This document shows, piece after piece, positions 14,737-23,811 of a stretch of 29,629 nucleotides of DNA (positions are counted from its first letter, which is position 1; each line of letters starts with the position of its first letter). Location of the stretch: NCBI GenBank assembly GCA_016794765.1, contig JAEUJG010000063.1, positions 1 to 29,629 of the forward strand, in the 5' to 3' direction. Position numbers and translations under genes: made by a program. The DNA is from Spirochaetaceae bacterium. GTDB lineage: Bacteria; Spirochaetota; Spirochaetia; Treponematales; Rectinemataceae. A model generated the notes under the pieces. That model did not search any database and was not told where the DNA came from. It saw nothing but the letters and a program-made list of their open reading frames with translations.

Positions 14737-16743
14737 ATGAGCGCCAATGATTCAACCCGCAGCGCGGGTCAGGATGCTCCCATCGATTCGCAGGACATCC
14801 TCAAGAAATTCGACAAGGAATCGGATTACCGAAACCTGACCGGCCTCATCGGGAAGATCGTCGCGGCCTTCGCGATCAGCTTCTCGGTCTTCCAGCTCTA
14901 CACCGCGATCTTCGGCGTCCTGGACGCGATGATCCAGCGCTCCATCCACCTCGCCTTCGGCCTGTCCCTCATCTTCCTCCTCTACCCGACGAGCAAGAAG
15001 TGGAGCCGCAAGAAGATCCACCCGCTCGACGCCTTCCTCGCCGTCGTCGGCGCCGCCGCGCCCTTGTACATCGTCGTGGTCTATCAGGCCCTCGTCCAGC
15101 GCGCGGGCACCGCGACGACCATGGATCTCGTGGTCGGCATCCTCGGCATCCTCATTGTCCTCGAGGCCGCGCGCCGCGTCGTCGGCGTGCCCATCGTCGT
15201 CATCGCGGTGGTCTTCGTCGCCTACGCCTTCGCCGGCCCCTACATCCCGGGCAAGCTGGCGCACCGCGGCGCCGATCTCGAGACCCTGGTGAGCCACCTC
15301 TTCTTCACGACGGAAGGCGTCTTCGGCATCCCCCTGGGCGTGTCGAGCACCTTCATCTTCCTCTTCATCCTCTTCGGCGCCTACCTCGAGAAGACCGGCC
15401 TCGGCCAGCTCTTCATCGACCTCGCGAACGCCGTCGCCGGCTGGGCCGCGGGCGGCCCCGCCAAGGTCGCCGTCCTCTCGAGCGCCCTCATGGGCACCGT
15501 CTCCGGCTCCTCCGTCGCGAACGTCGTCGGCACGGGTTCCTTCACGATCCCGATGATGAAGAAGCTCGGCTACCGGCCCGAGTTCGCCGGCGCCGTCGAG
15601 GCCACCGCCTCCACGGGCGGCCAGCTCATGCCGCCCATCATGGGCGCGGCGGCCTTCCTCATGGCCGAATTCACCAACATCCCCTACGCGCGCATCATCG
15701 GCGCCGCGGCCATCCCCGCCCTCCTCTACTACTTCGGCGTCTGGTCCGGCGTCCACTTCGAGGCCAAGAAGCTCGGGCTCAAGGGGCTTTCCCGCGAGGA
15801 GCTGCCGAAGTTCAAGCGCATCATGCTCGACCGCGGCCACCTCATCATCCCCCTCGTCGCGATCATCTACCTCCTCGTCGCGGGCTTCACCCCGATGAAG
15901 GCCGCCCTCTGGGCCATCATCCTGTCCATCGTCTCCTCCTGGCTCCGCAAGAGCACGAGGATCAGCCCCAAGGACATCGTGAAGGGCCTCGAGGCCGGAG
16001 CGCGCGGAGCCCTCGGCATCATCGCCGCGACGGCCTGCGCCGGCATCATCATCGGCGTCGTCACCCTCACCGGCCTCGGGCTCAAGCTCGGCTCCATCCT
16101 CGTGGCCGCGGCGGGCGGCAACCTCCTCCTGACGCTCTTCTTCACGATGATCACCTCGCTGATCCTCGGCATGGGCGTCCCGACGACGGCGAACTACGTC
16201 ATCACCTCCACAATCACCGCGCCCGCGGTCATCATGATCCTGATGCGCCAGTCCGGCCTTCCCGCCGGCTCCGTCATCCCCGCGGCGATCGTCCTGCCCG
16301 CGCACATGTTCGCGTTCTACTTCGGCATCATCGCCGACGTCACGCCGCCGGTCGCCCTCGCGGCCTTCGCGGGAGCGGGCATAGCCAAGGCCAATCCGAT
16401 GAAGACGGGCTTCCAGGCCTCGAAGCTGGCCATCGCGGCCTTCCTCGTGCCCTACATCTTCGTCCTAAATCCGCAGATGCTCCTCTTCAACATCCAGCCT
16501 CTCGAGATGATCTGGATGATCGTGACGAGCCTCGTCGGCATCATCTCCGTGGCGGCCGGCGTCGGCGCCTTCCTCAAGGCTCCGATGAACATCCTCGAAC
16601 GGCTCATCTTCTTCGTGGGCGGCGTCCTCCTCGTCACCCCGGGACTTGTCACCGACGCCGTCGGCGTCGGGCTCATCGCCGTAGGACTTCTCCTCCAATA
16701 CCGGAAGGTCCGCCTTGGCGGCGGGGCGAAGACCGCGGCCTAG
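14737..16743 (+). CDS. TRAP transporter fused permease (4TM/12TM)
   Basis: The product is 668 residues and almost entirely hydrophobic after a polar N-terminus of about 45 residues. Four N-terminal membrane segments correspond to the small DctQ-type subunit, fused to a DctM-type large subunit of twelve segments. The length and order match the TRAP transporter 4TM/12TM fusion family that partners with TAXI binding proteins. Conserved stretches include KVAVLSSALMGTVSGSSVANV, EATASTGGQLMPPIMGAAAF and LGMGVPTTANYVITSTITAP. It should import the captured substrate in symport with Na+ or H+. GGAGG precedes the ATG. Terminated by the hairpin at 16785. Confidence 0.95.
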   Translation: MSANDSTRSAGQDAPIDSQDILKKFDKESDYRNLTGLIGKIVAAFAISFSVFQLYTAIFGVLDAMIQRSIHLAFGLSLIFLLYPTSKKWSRKKIHPLDAFLAVVGAAAPLYIVVVYQALVQRAGTATTMDLVVGILGILIVLEAARRVVGVPIVVIAVVFVAYAFAGPYIPGKLAHRGADLETLVSHLFFTTEGVFGIPLGVSSTFIFLFILFGAYLEKTGLGQLFIDLANAVAGWAAGGPAKVAVLSSALMGTVSGSSVANVVGTGSFTIPMMKKLGYRPEFAGAVEATASTGGQLMPPIMGAAAFLMAEFTNIPYARIIGAAAIPALLYYFGVWSGVHFEAKKLGLKGLSREELPKFKRIMLDRGHLIIPLVAIIYLLVAGFTPMKAALWAIILSIVSSWLRKSTRISPKDIVKGLEAGARGALGIIAATACAGIIIGVVTLTGLGLKLGSILVAAAGGNLLLTLFFTMITSLILGMGVPTTANYVITSTITAPAVIMILMRQSGLPAGSVIPAAIVLPAHMFAFYFGIIADVTPPVALAAFAGAGIAKANPMKTGFQASKLAIAAFLVPYIFVLNPQMLLFNIQPLEMIWMIVTSLVGIISVAAGVGAFLKAPMNILERLIFFVGGVLLVTPGLVTDAVGVGLIAVGLLLQYRKVRLGGGAKTAA

Positions 16744-16784
16744 CTTCCGCGCTCCCGGCCGAACTATACCGGCCCTTTGACCGC

Positions 16785-16814
16785 AGGACCGCCCGCGAGG
16801 GCGGTCCTCTTTTT
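16785..16814 (+). terminator. Intrinsic terminator of the TAXI-TRAP operon
   Basis: AGGACCGCCC (16785-16794), loop GCGA, GGGCGGTCCT (16799-16808), then CTTTTT. A perfect 10-base-pair stem with T-run. Confidence 0.9.
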
Positions 16815-16896
16815 GCCGTTCGCGCCTTCCGCGGCCCGCGACGCGCCCGTGCCGCGCCACTTGCGTCCGCCTTCGCCGTCAGGCGATACTTTCCCC

Positions 16897-18132
16897 ATGA
16901 AAACGCCGCGTCCCGTCCCGGCCTTCCCGGCCGGACTCCGCCTCGCCCTTTACTTCAGCCTCGTCCTGGCCCTGTCCGGCGCGGCGGCCTCCGCCCAGGA
17001 CGCGGCGGCTCCCCGCCGCCCGCCCACCCTCGCCATCCTAGACCTGGCTAACGCCGGCCTCGACCCGCGCGCGGACTACCTGGCGGGCATGATCCAGGGC
17101 CTACTCGCCTTCGACCTCGGCCGCTCCGGCGAGGTCGCCCTCGTGGACCGCCGCAACCTCGACGCGGTGCTGAAGGAGAAGGAGCTCGCGATGAGCGCCA
17201 TCGGCGCGGACGCGGGTGCGGCCGCCGAGGCCGGGCGGCTCCTCGGCGCGGACTTCCTCCTTTCCGGCGAGTTCATCTTCCTCGGCGCCGACGTCCTCGT
17301 GACCCTTTCGCTGACGGAGACGGCGACCGCGCGGCGAAGCGTCTACCGCGACCGCGGCGGCACGGAGAACCTGGTCCACCGGCTCGCGGAGGGCGTGTTC
17401 CTCCGCCTGACCGGGAAGACCGCCGCCTTCGCCGACCCGAGCCGCGAACGCTCCCTCGTCTCGCTGCGCGACGAGACCCCCGGCTCGATCGCCCTCCACT
17501 CCCCCATCATCGACGCCGAGATCTTCGTGGACGATGGCTTCGTCGGCTTCACGACGGGCAACGAGCGCCTGCCCTTCGTCATCGAGAATCTCCGTCCCGG
17601 CGAGCACCGGATCCGCACCCATCTCGACTCGAGCTTCGGAGTCCTCCGCCTGCCCGAGGTGGGCTTCGGCGACTGGGATAAGACGGTGACGGTCGAACCG
17701 GGAAAGCGACTGGTCTTGCGCGACGAGACGCGGCACTTCAACGACCAGCTCTACCGCCTCATCCGCCTCCACGACGAGGAACGCAAGGCCCCTTTCGGCG
17801 ATGCGCGGAAACTCGCGGGCGCCAAGGAGCTTTCCTTCGTCGACCGCGCGGGCCGCAAGGTCGCCGTGCGCGCGGAGGTTTTCTTCGGCGCGGAAGGCGC
17901 CGCGGGCGCGCTGTCCCTGGAGCTCCTCCTCGCCGTGCAAACCGGCGACGCGCCGCCGGAGACCGCGCGCCTCGCCCTGGCGCGCGCGGCCGGGGACGAG
18001 GGCGATACCGAGGCCGAAACGGAAGCGGGCATCGTCCGCCTCGGCGCCTCCCTTTCGCGCGGCTATTCTGGCTGGGAGCTGGAACTCGACCTCGAGCGGA
18101 CCGACATCCGGCAGAACATGTGGCGGGAATGA
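16897..18132 (+). CDS. CsgG-like lipid-less secreted protein with PEGA-like domain
   Basis: The product is 411 residues with a signal peptide (about 1-33, ending ASAQ). Residues about 42-160 resemble the CsgG/FlgO-type domain: TLAILDLANAGLDPRADYLAGMIQGLLAFDL, VALVDRRNLDAVLKEKEL and GRLLGADFLLSGEF. That domain is seen in curli-secretion CsgG and in many spirochaete periplasmic proteins. Residues about 212-260 look like a PEGA-type beta domain (DAEIFVDDGFVGFTTGNERLPFVIENLRPGEHRIRTH). The C-terminal 130 residues are not recognised. No curli genes are near, so a general envelope role is more likely than amyloid export. The ATG at 16897 is chosen because it begins the signal peptide; the frame is open from 16777 but includes the terminator hairpin. 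A weak AGGCGA lies upstream. Confidence 0.72.
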   Translation: MKTPRPVPAFPAGLRLALYFSLVLALSGAAASAQDAAAPRRPPTLAILDLANAGLDPRADYLAGMIQGLLAFDLGRSGEVALVDRRNLDAVLKEKELAMSAIGADAGAAAEAGRLLGADFLLSGEFIFLGADVLVTLSLTETATARRSVYRDRGGTENLVHRLAEGVFLRLTGKTAAFADPSRERSLVSLRDETPGSIALHSPIIDAEIFVDDGFVGFTTGNERLPFVIENLRPGEHRIRTHLDSSFGVLRLPEVGFGDWDKTVTVEPGKRLVLRDETRHFNDQLYRLIRLHDEERKAPFGDARKLAGAKELSFVDRAGRKVAVRAEVFFGAEGAAGALSLELLLAVQTGDAPPETARLALARAAGDEGDTEAETEAGIVRLGASLSRGYSGWELELDLERTDIRQNMWRE

Positions 18133-18163
18133 AAAAAAGGGCCGCCCCGCGAGGGGGCGGCCC
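18132..18163 (-). terminator. Intrinsic terminator of the propionate operon
   Basis: On the minus strand a perfect 10-base-pair stem GGGCCGCCCC / GGGGCGGCCC (18163-18154 and 18148-18139), with a five-base loop, is followed by seven T (18138-18132). It abuts the stop codon of the opposing CsgG-like gene. Confidence 0.92.
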
Positions 18164-18187
18164 GGATGACGCGGGAAAGAAAGCCGA

Positions 18188-19318
18188 CTAGCCGAGCACC
18201 GACAGGAGCACGCCCGCCGCGATGGCTGAGCCGATGACGCCGGCGACGTTCGGACCCATCGCGTGCATGAGGAGGTAGTTGCCGGGATTTTCCTTCTGGC
18301 ACACCACCTGCGAGACGCGCGCCGCCATCGGCACCGCGGAGACGCCCGCCGAACCGATGAGGGGATTCACCTTGCCGCCCGTGACCCAGTACATGATCTT
18401 GCCGAAAATGACGCCCATGGCCGTGCCGGAGGCGAAGGCGAAAAGGCCGAGGGCGATGATCTTGAGGGTCTCGGGATTGAGGAAGCGCTCCGCGCTGGCG
18501 GTGGAGCCGACCGACACGCCGAGGAAGATGGTGAGGATGTTGATGAGGGCGTGCTGGGCGGTGTCCGAAAGCCGGTCCGTCACGCCGGTCTCCCGGAACA
18601 GGTTGCCGAGCATGAGGGCGCCGATCAAGGGCACGGCCGCTGGGAGGAGGAGGCCGCAGAGGATCGTCACGAGGATCGGGAAGACGACCTTCTCGGTCTT
18701 GGAGACCTGCCGGATGCCGCCCATGTCGACGGCCCGCTCCTTCTTGGTCGTGAGGGCGCGCATGATGGGCGGCTGGATGATCGGCACCAGGGCCATATAG
18801 GAATAGGCCGCGATGGCGATGGGTCCGAGGAGCTCGGGCTTGAGCCGCGACGTGAGGAAGATGGCCGTGGGGCCGTCCGCGCCGCCGATGATGCCGATGC
18901 TCGCCGCCGCCCTGAGATCGAAGCCGATATAGGTCGCGATCACGAAGGGGATGAAGATGCCGAACTGGGCCGCCGCGCCGAGGAGGAGGCTCTTCGGGTT
19001 GGCTATGAGCGGGCCGAAGTCGGTCATCGCGCCGACGCCCAGGAAGATGAGGGGCGGGTAAATGCCGAGCTTGACGCCCTGGTAGAGGTAATACACGAGT
19101 CCGCCGGGCTGGTTGCCGATCGGACCGTCCGTGATGCCCGACAGCGGCAGGTTCGTGAGGAGCATGCCGAAGGCGATGGGCACGAGGAGAAGTGGCTCGT
19201 ACTTCCTGAAGATACCGAGGTAGAGGAGCACGCACGAGACGGCCAGCATGAGGAGCTGACCGCCCGTGAGGTTCATGAACCCCGTCGATAACAGGAAGCT
19301 ATTGATGCTTTCCCACAT
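18188..19318 (-). CDS. mmdB: Na+-translocating decarboxylase beta subunit (OadB/MmdB)
   Basis: The product is 376 residues, a polytopic membrane protein. Residues known to matter for sodium binding in Klebsiella OadB line up with a constant offset of 55: Asp148 (D203) in GGADGPTAIF, Tyr174 (Y229), Asn318 (N373), Gly322 (G377), Ser327 (S382) and Arg334 (R389) in NPLIGSAGVSAVPMAAR. The subunit decarboxylates carboxybiotin on the biotin carrier and pumps Na+ outwards. In this operon the substrate is expected to be methylmalonyl-CoA, so it is probably MmdB rather than the oxaloacetate or glutaconyl-CoA version. It is the last gene of the operon, 11 bases after the biotin carrier gene. Confidence 0.93.
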   Translation of the reverse strand: MWESINSFLLSTGFMNLTGGQLLMLAVSCVLLYLGIFRKYEPLLLVPIAFGMLLTNLPLSGITDGPIGNQPGGLVYYLYQGVKLGIYPPLIFLGVGAMTDFGPLIANPKSLLLGAAAQFGIFIPFVIATYIGFDLRAAASIGIIGGADGPTAIFLTSRLKPELLGPIAIAAYSYMALVPIIQPPIMRALTTKKERAVDMGGIRQVSKTEKVVFPILVTILCGLLLPAAVPLIGALMLGNLFRETGVTDRLSDTAQHALINILTIFLGVSVGSTASAERFLNPETLKIIALGLFAFASGTAMGVIFGKIMYWVTGGKVNPLIGSAGVSAVPMAARVSQVVCQKENPGNYLLMHAMGPNVAGVIGSAIAAGVLLSVLG

Positions 19319-19329
19319 CGACGCCGGCC

Positions 19330-19755
19330 TTAGGCGAGGTCGATGAGGGCGTCGCCGGTGTTGACCGCGGCGCCCTGGGGCACGCGGATGGAGGCGACGG
19401 TGCCGGCCACGGGCGCGACGATCTCGTTCTCCATCTTCATGGCTTCGAGAATGAGGATCACGTCGCCCTGCTTGACCGCCTGGCCCTGGATCACCTTGAA
19501 GGACATGACGGTGCCGGGCATCGGCGCCTTGACCGTGGTCGCGCCGGCGACGGCGCCGCCGACGGCGGGAGCGGCGGCGGGAGCGGCGGCGGGAGCGGCG
19601 GCCGGAGCCGGAGCGGCGGCCGGAGCCGGAGCCGCGGCGGGGGCCGGAGCCGCGGCGGGGGCGGCCGCGGCGGGGGCGAAGGATGCGGCGCCGCCGATTT
19701 CCTCGACGCCGACGTCGTAGCTCTGGCCGTTGACGGTGATGCGGTATTTCTTCAT
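19330..19755 (-). CDS. mmdC: Biotin carboxyl carrier subunit of methylmalonyl-CoA decarboxylase
   Basis: The product is 141 residues. An N-terminal small beta segment (1-23) leads to an Ala/Pro-only linker (about 24-66, repeats of AAPAP and AAAP) and then a biotinyl domain (about 72-141) with EAMKMEN. The biotin would be attached to Lys107. It carries CO2 from MmdA to the membrane beta subunit. The flexible linker is typical of MmdC/GcdC proteins. At DNA level the linker is a GC-rich tandem repeat (about 19558-19680) that may vary in length between strains. AAGGAG lies 10 bases before the ATG. It sits between the OadG-like and OadB-like genes. Confidence 0.95.
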   Translation of the reverse strand: MKKYRITVNGQSYDVGVEEIGGAASFAPAAAAPAAAPAPAAAPAPAAAPAPAAAPAAAPAAAPAVGGAVAGATTVKAPMPGTVMSFKVIQGQAVKQGDVILILEAMKMENEIVAPVAGTVASIRVPQGAAVNTGDALIDLA

Positions 19756-19768
19756 GGCGGTAATCTCC

Positions 19769-20116
19769 TTATCGATGGTTCGCGGGCCGGCTGAGCCGGT
19801 CGACGTGTCCCCAGACCGGGGTATTGAATCCGCCGCCGCTTTGCGCGGGGGCGACCGAGGCGATGCAGAAGGATCCGGGCGCCATGCCGCTCGAGGCGGC
19901 GACCGCCGCGGCGATCACGGCGACGAGCTCGGGACCGACCGCGGAAGAGACGGCGGGCGCGCTGCGCGAGTTGAGCTCGGGCAGGGGCGCCGGATCGACC
20001 CGCTTCTTCTCCGGCTTGCGGAAGAAGACGGGAAAGAGGGAGACGACGAGGGCTAGGCCGATGAGGGCGATGAAGACCGTCCCCATGCCGAGCCCGGTGA
20101 GCGACCATTGGTCCAT
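19769..20116 (-). CDS. mmdD: OadG-like small subunit of the sodium-pump decarboxylase
   Basis: The product is 115 residues with one N-terminal membrane helix (about 9-32, GLGMGTVFIALIGLALVVSLFPVFF), then a basic and Pro-rich stretch (RKPEKKRVDPAPLPE) and a cytoplasmic tail. This is the layout of OadG/MmdD, the subunit that assembles the decarboxylase at the membrane. The C-terminal segment (VAVIAAAVAASSG, then FNTPVWGHVDRLSR) also matches the extended form of the family. AAGGGA precedes the ATG. The gene lies 15 bases downstream of mmdA. Confidence 0.85.
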   Translation of the reverse strand: MDQWSLTGLGMGTVFIALIGLALVVSLFPVFFRKPEKKRVDPAPLPELNSRSAPAVSSAVGPELVAVIAAAVAASSGMAPGSFCIASVAPAQSGGGFNTPVWGHVDRLSRPANHR

Positions 20117-20131
20117 GCTCGATCCCTTCCC

Positions 20132-21676
<1,545 letters not shown>

Positions 21677-21773
21677 ATATAAAACCGTCCTTGTTGGATC
21701 GATGGAGATCCCTTCGTCATTCTAGCCCCGCGCGCCCGACCGCGGTGACGCGGCGGCGACGCTCGGGGGTGGA
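21677..21773 (-). promoter_or_regulatory. Longest gap in the operon, possible internal promoter
   Basis: This 97-base gap is the only sizeable interruption of the operon. A minus-strand TAGAAT (21719-21724) could be a -10 box, but no convincing -35 is visible. AAGGA lies 12 bases upstream of the mmdA ATG. Confidence 0.25.
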
Positions 21774-22184
21774 TTAATCGCCCTTGCGCTCGCAGAGCTC
21801 CACGAGGACGCCGCCCGTGGCCTTCGGATGGAGGAAGGCGATCCTGGCGCCGCCGGCGCCGTAGCGCGGCTTCTCGTCGATGAGGCGGACGCCCTTTTCC
21901 TTGAGCTCGGCCAGAGCCGCCTCGATGTCGGCGACGCGGTAGGCGATGTGCTGCATGCCGGCGCCCTTCGCGGCGATGAACTTGCCGATCGGGCCCTCGG
22001 GGTCGGTGGACTCGAGGAGCTCGACCTCGGTGCCGCCCAGGGGGAGGAAGGCCGTGCGGACCTTCTGCTCCTCGACGGTCTCGGTGCCGTGGAGCTCGAG
22101 CCCGAGCACGCCCGTGTAAAAGGCGAGGGCGTCGTCGAGCTTCTCGACGGCCACGCCGATGTGATCAACCTTCAGGACTTTCAT
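21774..22184 (-). CDS. mce: Methylmalonyl-CoA epimerase
   Basis: The product is 136 residues, the normal size for this vicinal-oxygen-chelate enzyme. VDHIGVAVEKLDDALAFYTGVLGLE opens the fold with metal ligand His8. GMQHIAYRV gives His79 and GGVLVELCE gives Glu129. It interconverts (R)- and (S)-methylmalonyl-CoA, which is needed because the mutase makes the R form and the decarboxylase uses the S form. Its ATG overlaps the meaB stop as ATGA, so translation is coupled. Confidence 0.95.
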   Translation of the reverse strand: MKVLKVDHIGVAVEKLDDALAFYTGVLGLELHGTETVEEQKVRTAFLPLGGTEVELLESTDPEGPIGKFIAAKGAGMQHIAYRVADIEAALAELKEKGVRLIDEKPRYGAGGARIAFLHPKATGGVLVELCERKGD

Positions 22185-23395
22185 GGCATTCCCCCTTTGG
22201 AAAGCGCGGCGAAGAGTTCCTCGGCCGCGCCGTAGACGTCTTCCCCGCCGGCGAGGACGGCCCTGGCGAGGGCGTCCTCCCGCGAGCGTCCGGCCCCGCC
22301 CTCAAGGGCGTCGAGGAGCCTGAACGCGATGAGACCGCGCATCTCGGCGCGGATGCCCTCGAGCCGCCGCTCCACGAGCTTACCAGAAGCCTCGAGACCG
22401 CGTCGATGGGCGATGATGGCGTCCGCGAGCGCCTCGACGCCCTCCCCCGTCTCGGCGACGGTCTTGAGGACGGGCGGCAGCTCCGGATCGGCAGCAAGAT
22501 TGACATTATAAGCGCTTTCAGTCAAATGGTGGGCAAGTTCCTCGGGCGACATGGTGATCGCGCCGGGTGCCGGGGCGACCTCTGTGGCGGAGGCCGGCGC
22601 GTCGGCCCCCGGAGCGGCGGCCGACGGGGCCGAGGCCTGGTAGCCCGGTCCCGTGACGGAGCCGCGGCCCCGGAGGCTGTCCACCGGCGGAGGCAGGGCC
22701 GACCGCTTCAGGGAGGCCGCCGTCTCGAGCATCCCGCGGATTTCGCGGACCACCCGGTCGGAGCCCTCTCGGTCGGACTTGTTGACGACGAACACGTCGC
22801 CGATCTCCATGATGCCGGCCTTGATTACCTGGATGTCGTCGCCGAGGCCGGGCACGGAGACCAGCGCCACCGTGTCGGCTATCTTCACGATGTCCACCTC
22901 CGACTGGCCGACGCCGACGGTCTCGATGACGACGTAGTCGTAGCCGGCGGCGTCGAGGACGCGGGCGGCCGCCTGGGTGGCCCGGGAAAGGCCGCCGAGG
23001 CGCCCGCGAGAGGCCAGGCTCCGGATGAAGACGCCCTCGTCCGTCGCGTGACCCTGCATCCTTAGGCGGTCGCCGAGGATGGCGCCCCCCGTGAAGGGGC
23101 TTGAAGGATCGACGGCGAGGACGCCGACGCGGGCCCCGCGCGAGCGGAAGACCCCGATCAGCTTGTCGGTCAGGGTGCTCTTGCCGGAGCCGGGCGGCCC
23201 CGTGATGCCGATGAGGTGGGCCTTGCCGTGCCGCCCGCGCAGGGCGCGCATCGCCTCCTCGGCGGCGGGATCGCCGTCCTCGAGGTGGCTGATGAGTCGG
23301 GCGACGGCGCGGATTTCGCCGTCGGCGACGCGCTCCGCGAGGCCGCGATCGGCGCGGGGCCGATCCCCGGACCCCGCGGGGTTGCCGGAACGCAT
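22181..23395 (-). CDS. meaB: MeaB/ArgK-type GTPase, methylmalonyl-CoA mutase chaperone
   Basis: The product is 404 residues. It has Walker A GPPGSGKS (66-73), DPSSPFTGGAILGDRLRM, ETVGVGQSEVDI (switch region) and the NKSD base-recognition motif (about 205-208). MeaB guards adenosylcobalamin loading and protects the mutase, and sits beside it here. Between NKSD and the PPVLKTVAETGEGV block there is a stretch of about 75 residues (228-303), rich in Pro, Ala and Ser, that is longer than in typical MeaB (about 330 residues). The start at 23395 follows the stop of the B12-binding gene by five bases. The frame is open much further upstream (to 24571), but that extension lies over the mutase genes in a wrong frame and is not part of the protein. 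Confidence 0.92.
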   Translation of the reverse strand: MRSGNPAGSGDRPRADRGLAERVADGEIRAVARLISHLEDGDPAAEEAMRALRGRHGKAHLIGITGPPGSGKSTLTDKLIGVFRSRGARVGVLAVDPSSPFTGGAILGDRLRMQGHATDEGVFIRSLASRGRLGGLSRATQAAARVLDAAGYDYVVIETVGVGQSEVDIVKIADTVALVSVPGLGDDIQVIKAGIMEIGDVFVVNKSDREGSDRVVREIRGMLETAASLKRSALPPPVDSLRGRGSVTGPGYQASAPSAAAPGADAPASATEVAPAPGAITMSPEELAHHLTESAYNVNLAADPELPPVLKTVAETGEGVEALADAIIAHRRGLEASGKLVERRLEGIRAEMRGLIAFRLLDALEGGAGRSREDALARAVLAGGEDVYGAAEELFAALSKGGMP

Positions 23396-23400
23396 ACGTC

Positions 23401-23799
23401 CTACTTTCGCTTGATGTTGTTCCTGATGAAGTCGATCGTCGACTTGGTCGGCGTGCCGGGTCCGAAGACCGCGGCGACACCCTTGGACTTCAGGAAGTCG
23501 TAGTCCGCCTCGGGAATCACGCCGCCGCCGATGACGAGGATGTCGCCGGCGCCCTTCTCCACGAGGAGCTCGGTGACGCGCGGGAAGAGGTGGTTGTGCG
23601 CCCCCGAAAGGATGGAGAGGGCGACGACGTCGACGTCCTCCTGGATGGCCGCGGTGACGATCTGCTCGGGCGTCTGGCGGAGGCCGGTGTAGATGACCTC
23701 CATGCCGTCGTCCCGGAGAGCGCGCGCGATGACCTTGGCGCCGCGGTCGTGGCCGTCGAGGCCCGGCTTGGCGACGAGAACTCGTATCTTCTTGTCCAT
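23401..23799 (-). CDS. Methylmalonyl-CoA mutase B12-binding subunit
   Basis: The product is 132 residues and corresponds to the C-terminal cobalamin-binding domain of mutases, here a separate polypeptide. It has the DxHxxG signature (Asp15, His17, Gly20 in GLDGHDRGAKVI), where His17 is the lower axial cobalt ligand. It continues with LSILSGAHNHLFPRV and VIGGGVIPEADYDFL. It forms the active mutase with the large subunit encoded 12 bases upstream. Split mutases of this kind are known in archaea and several anaerobic bacteria. Confidence 0.95.
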   Translation of the reverse strand: MDKKIRVLVAKPGLDGHDRGAKVIARALRDDGMEVIYTGLRQTPEQIVTAAIQEDVDVVALSILSGAHNHLFPRVTELLVEKGAGDILVIGGGVIPEADYDFLKSKGVAAVFGPGTPTKSTIDFIRNNIKRK

Positions 23800-23811
23800 T
23801 TCGGGCCTCCC

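Noticed and set aside
14752..16305. Open frame of 517 codons antisense to the TRAP permease
   Set aside because: Asp/Glu/Gly-rich shadow of a hydrophobic membrane-protein gene; no start context or domain.
19558..19685. Possible CRISPR-like or tandem repeat array
   Set aside because: The repeat is in frame within the biotin carrier gene and encodes an Ala/Pro linker, with no spacers.
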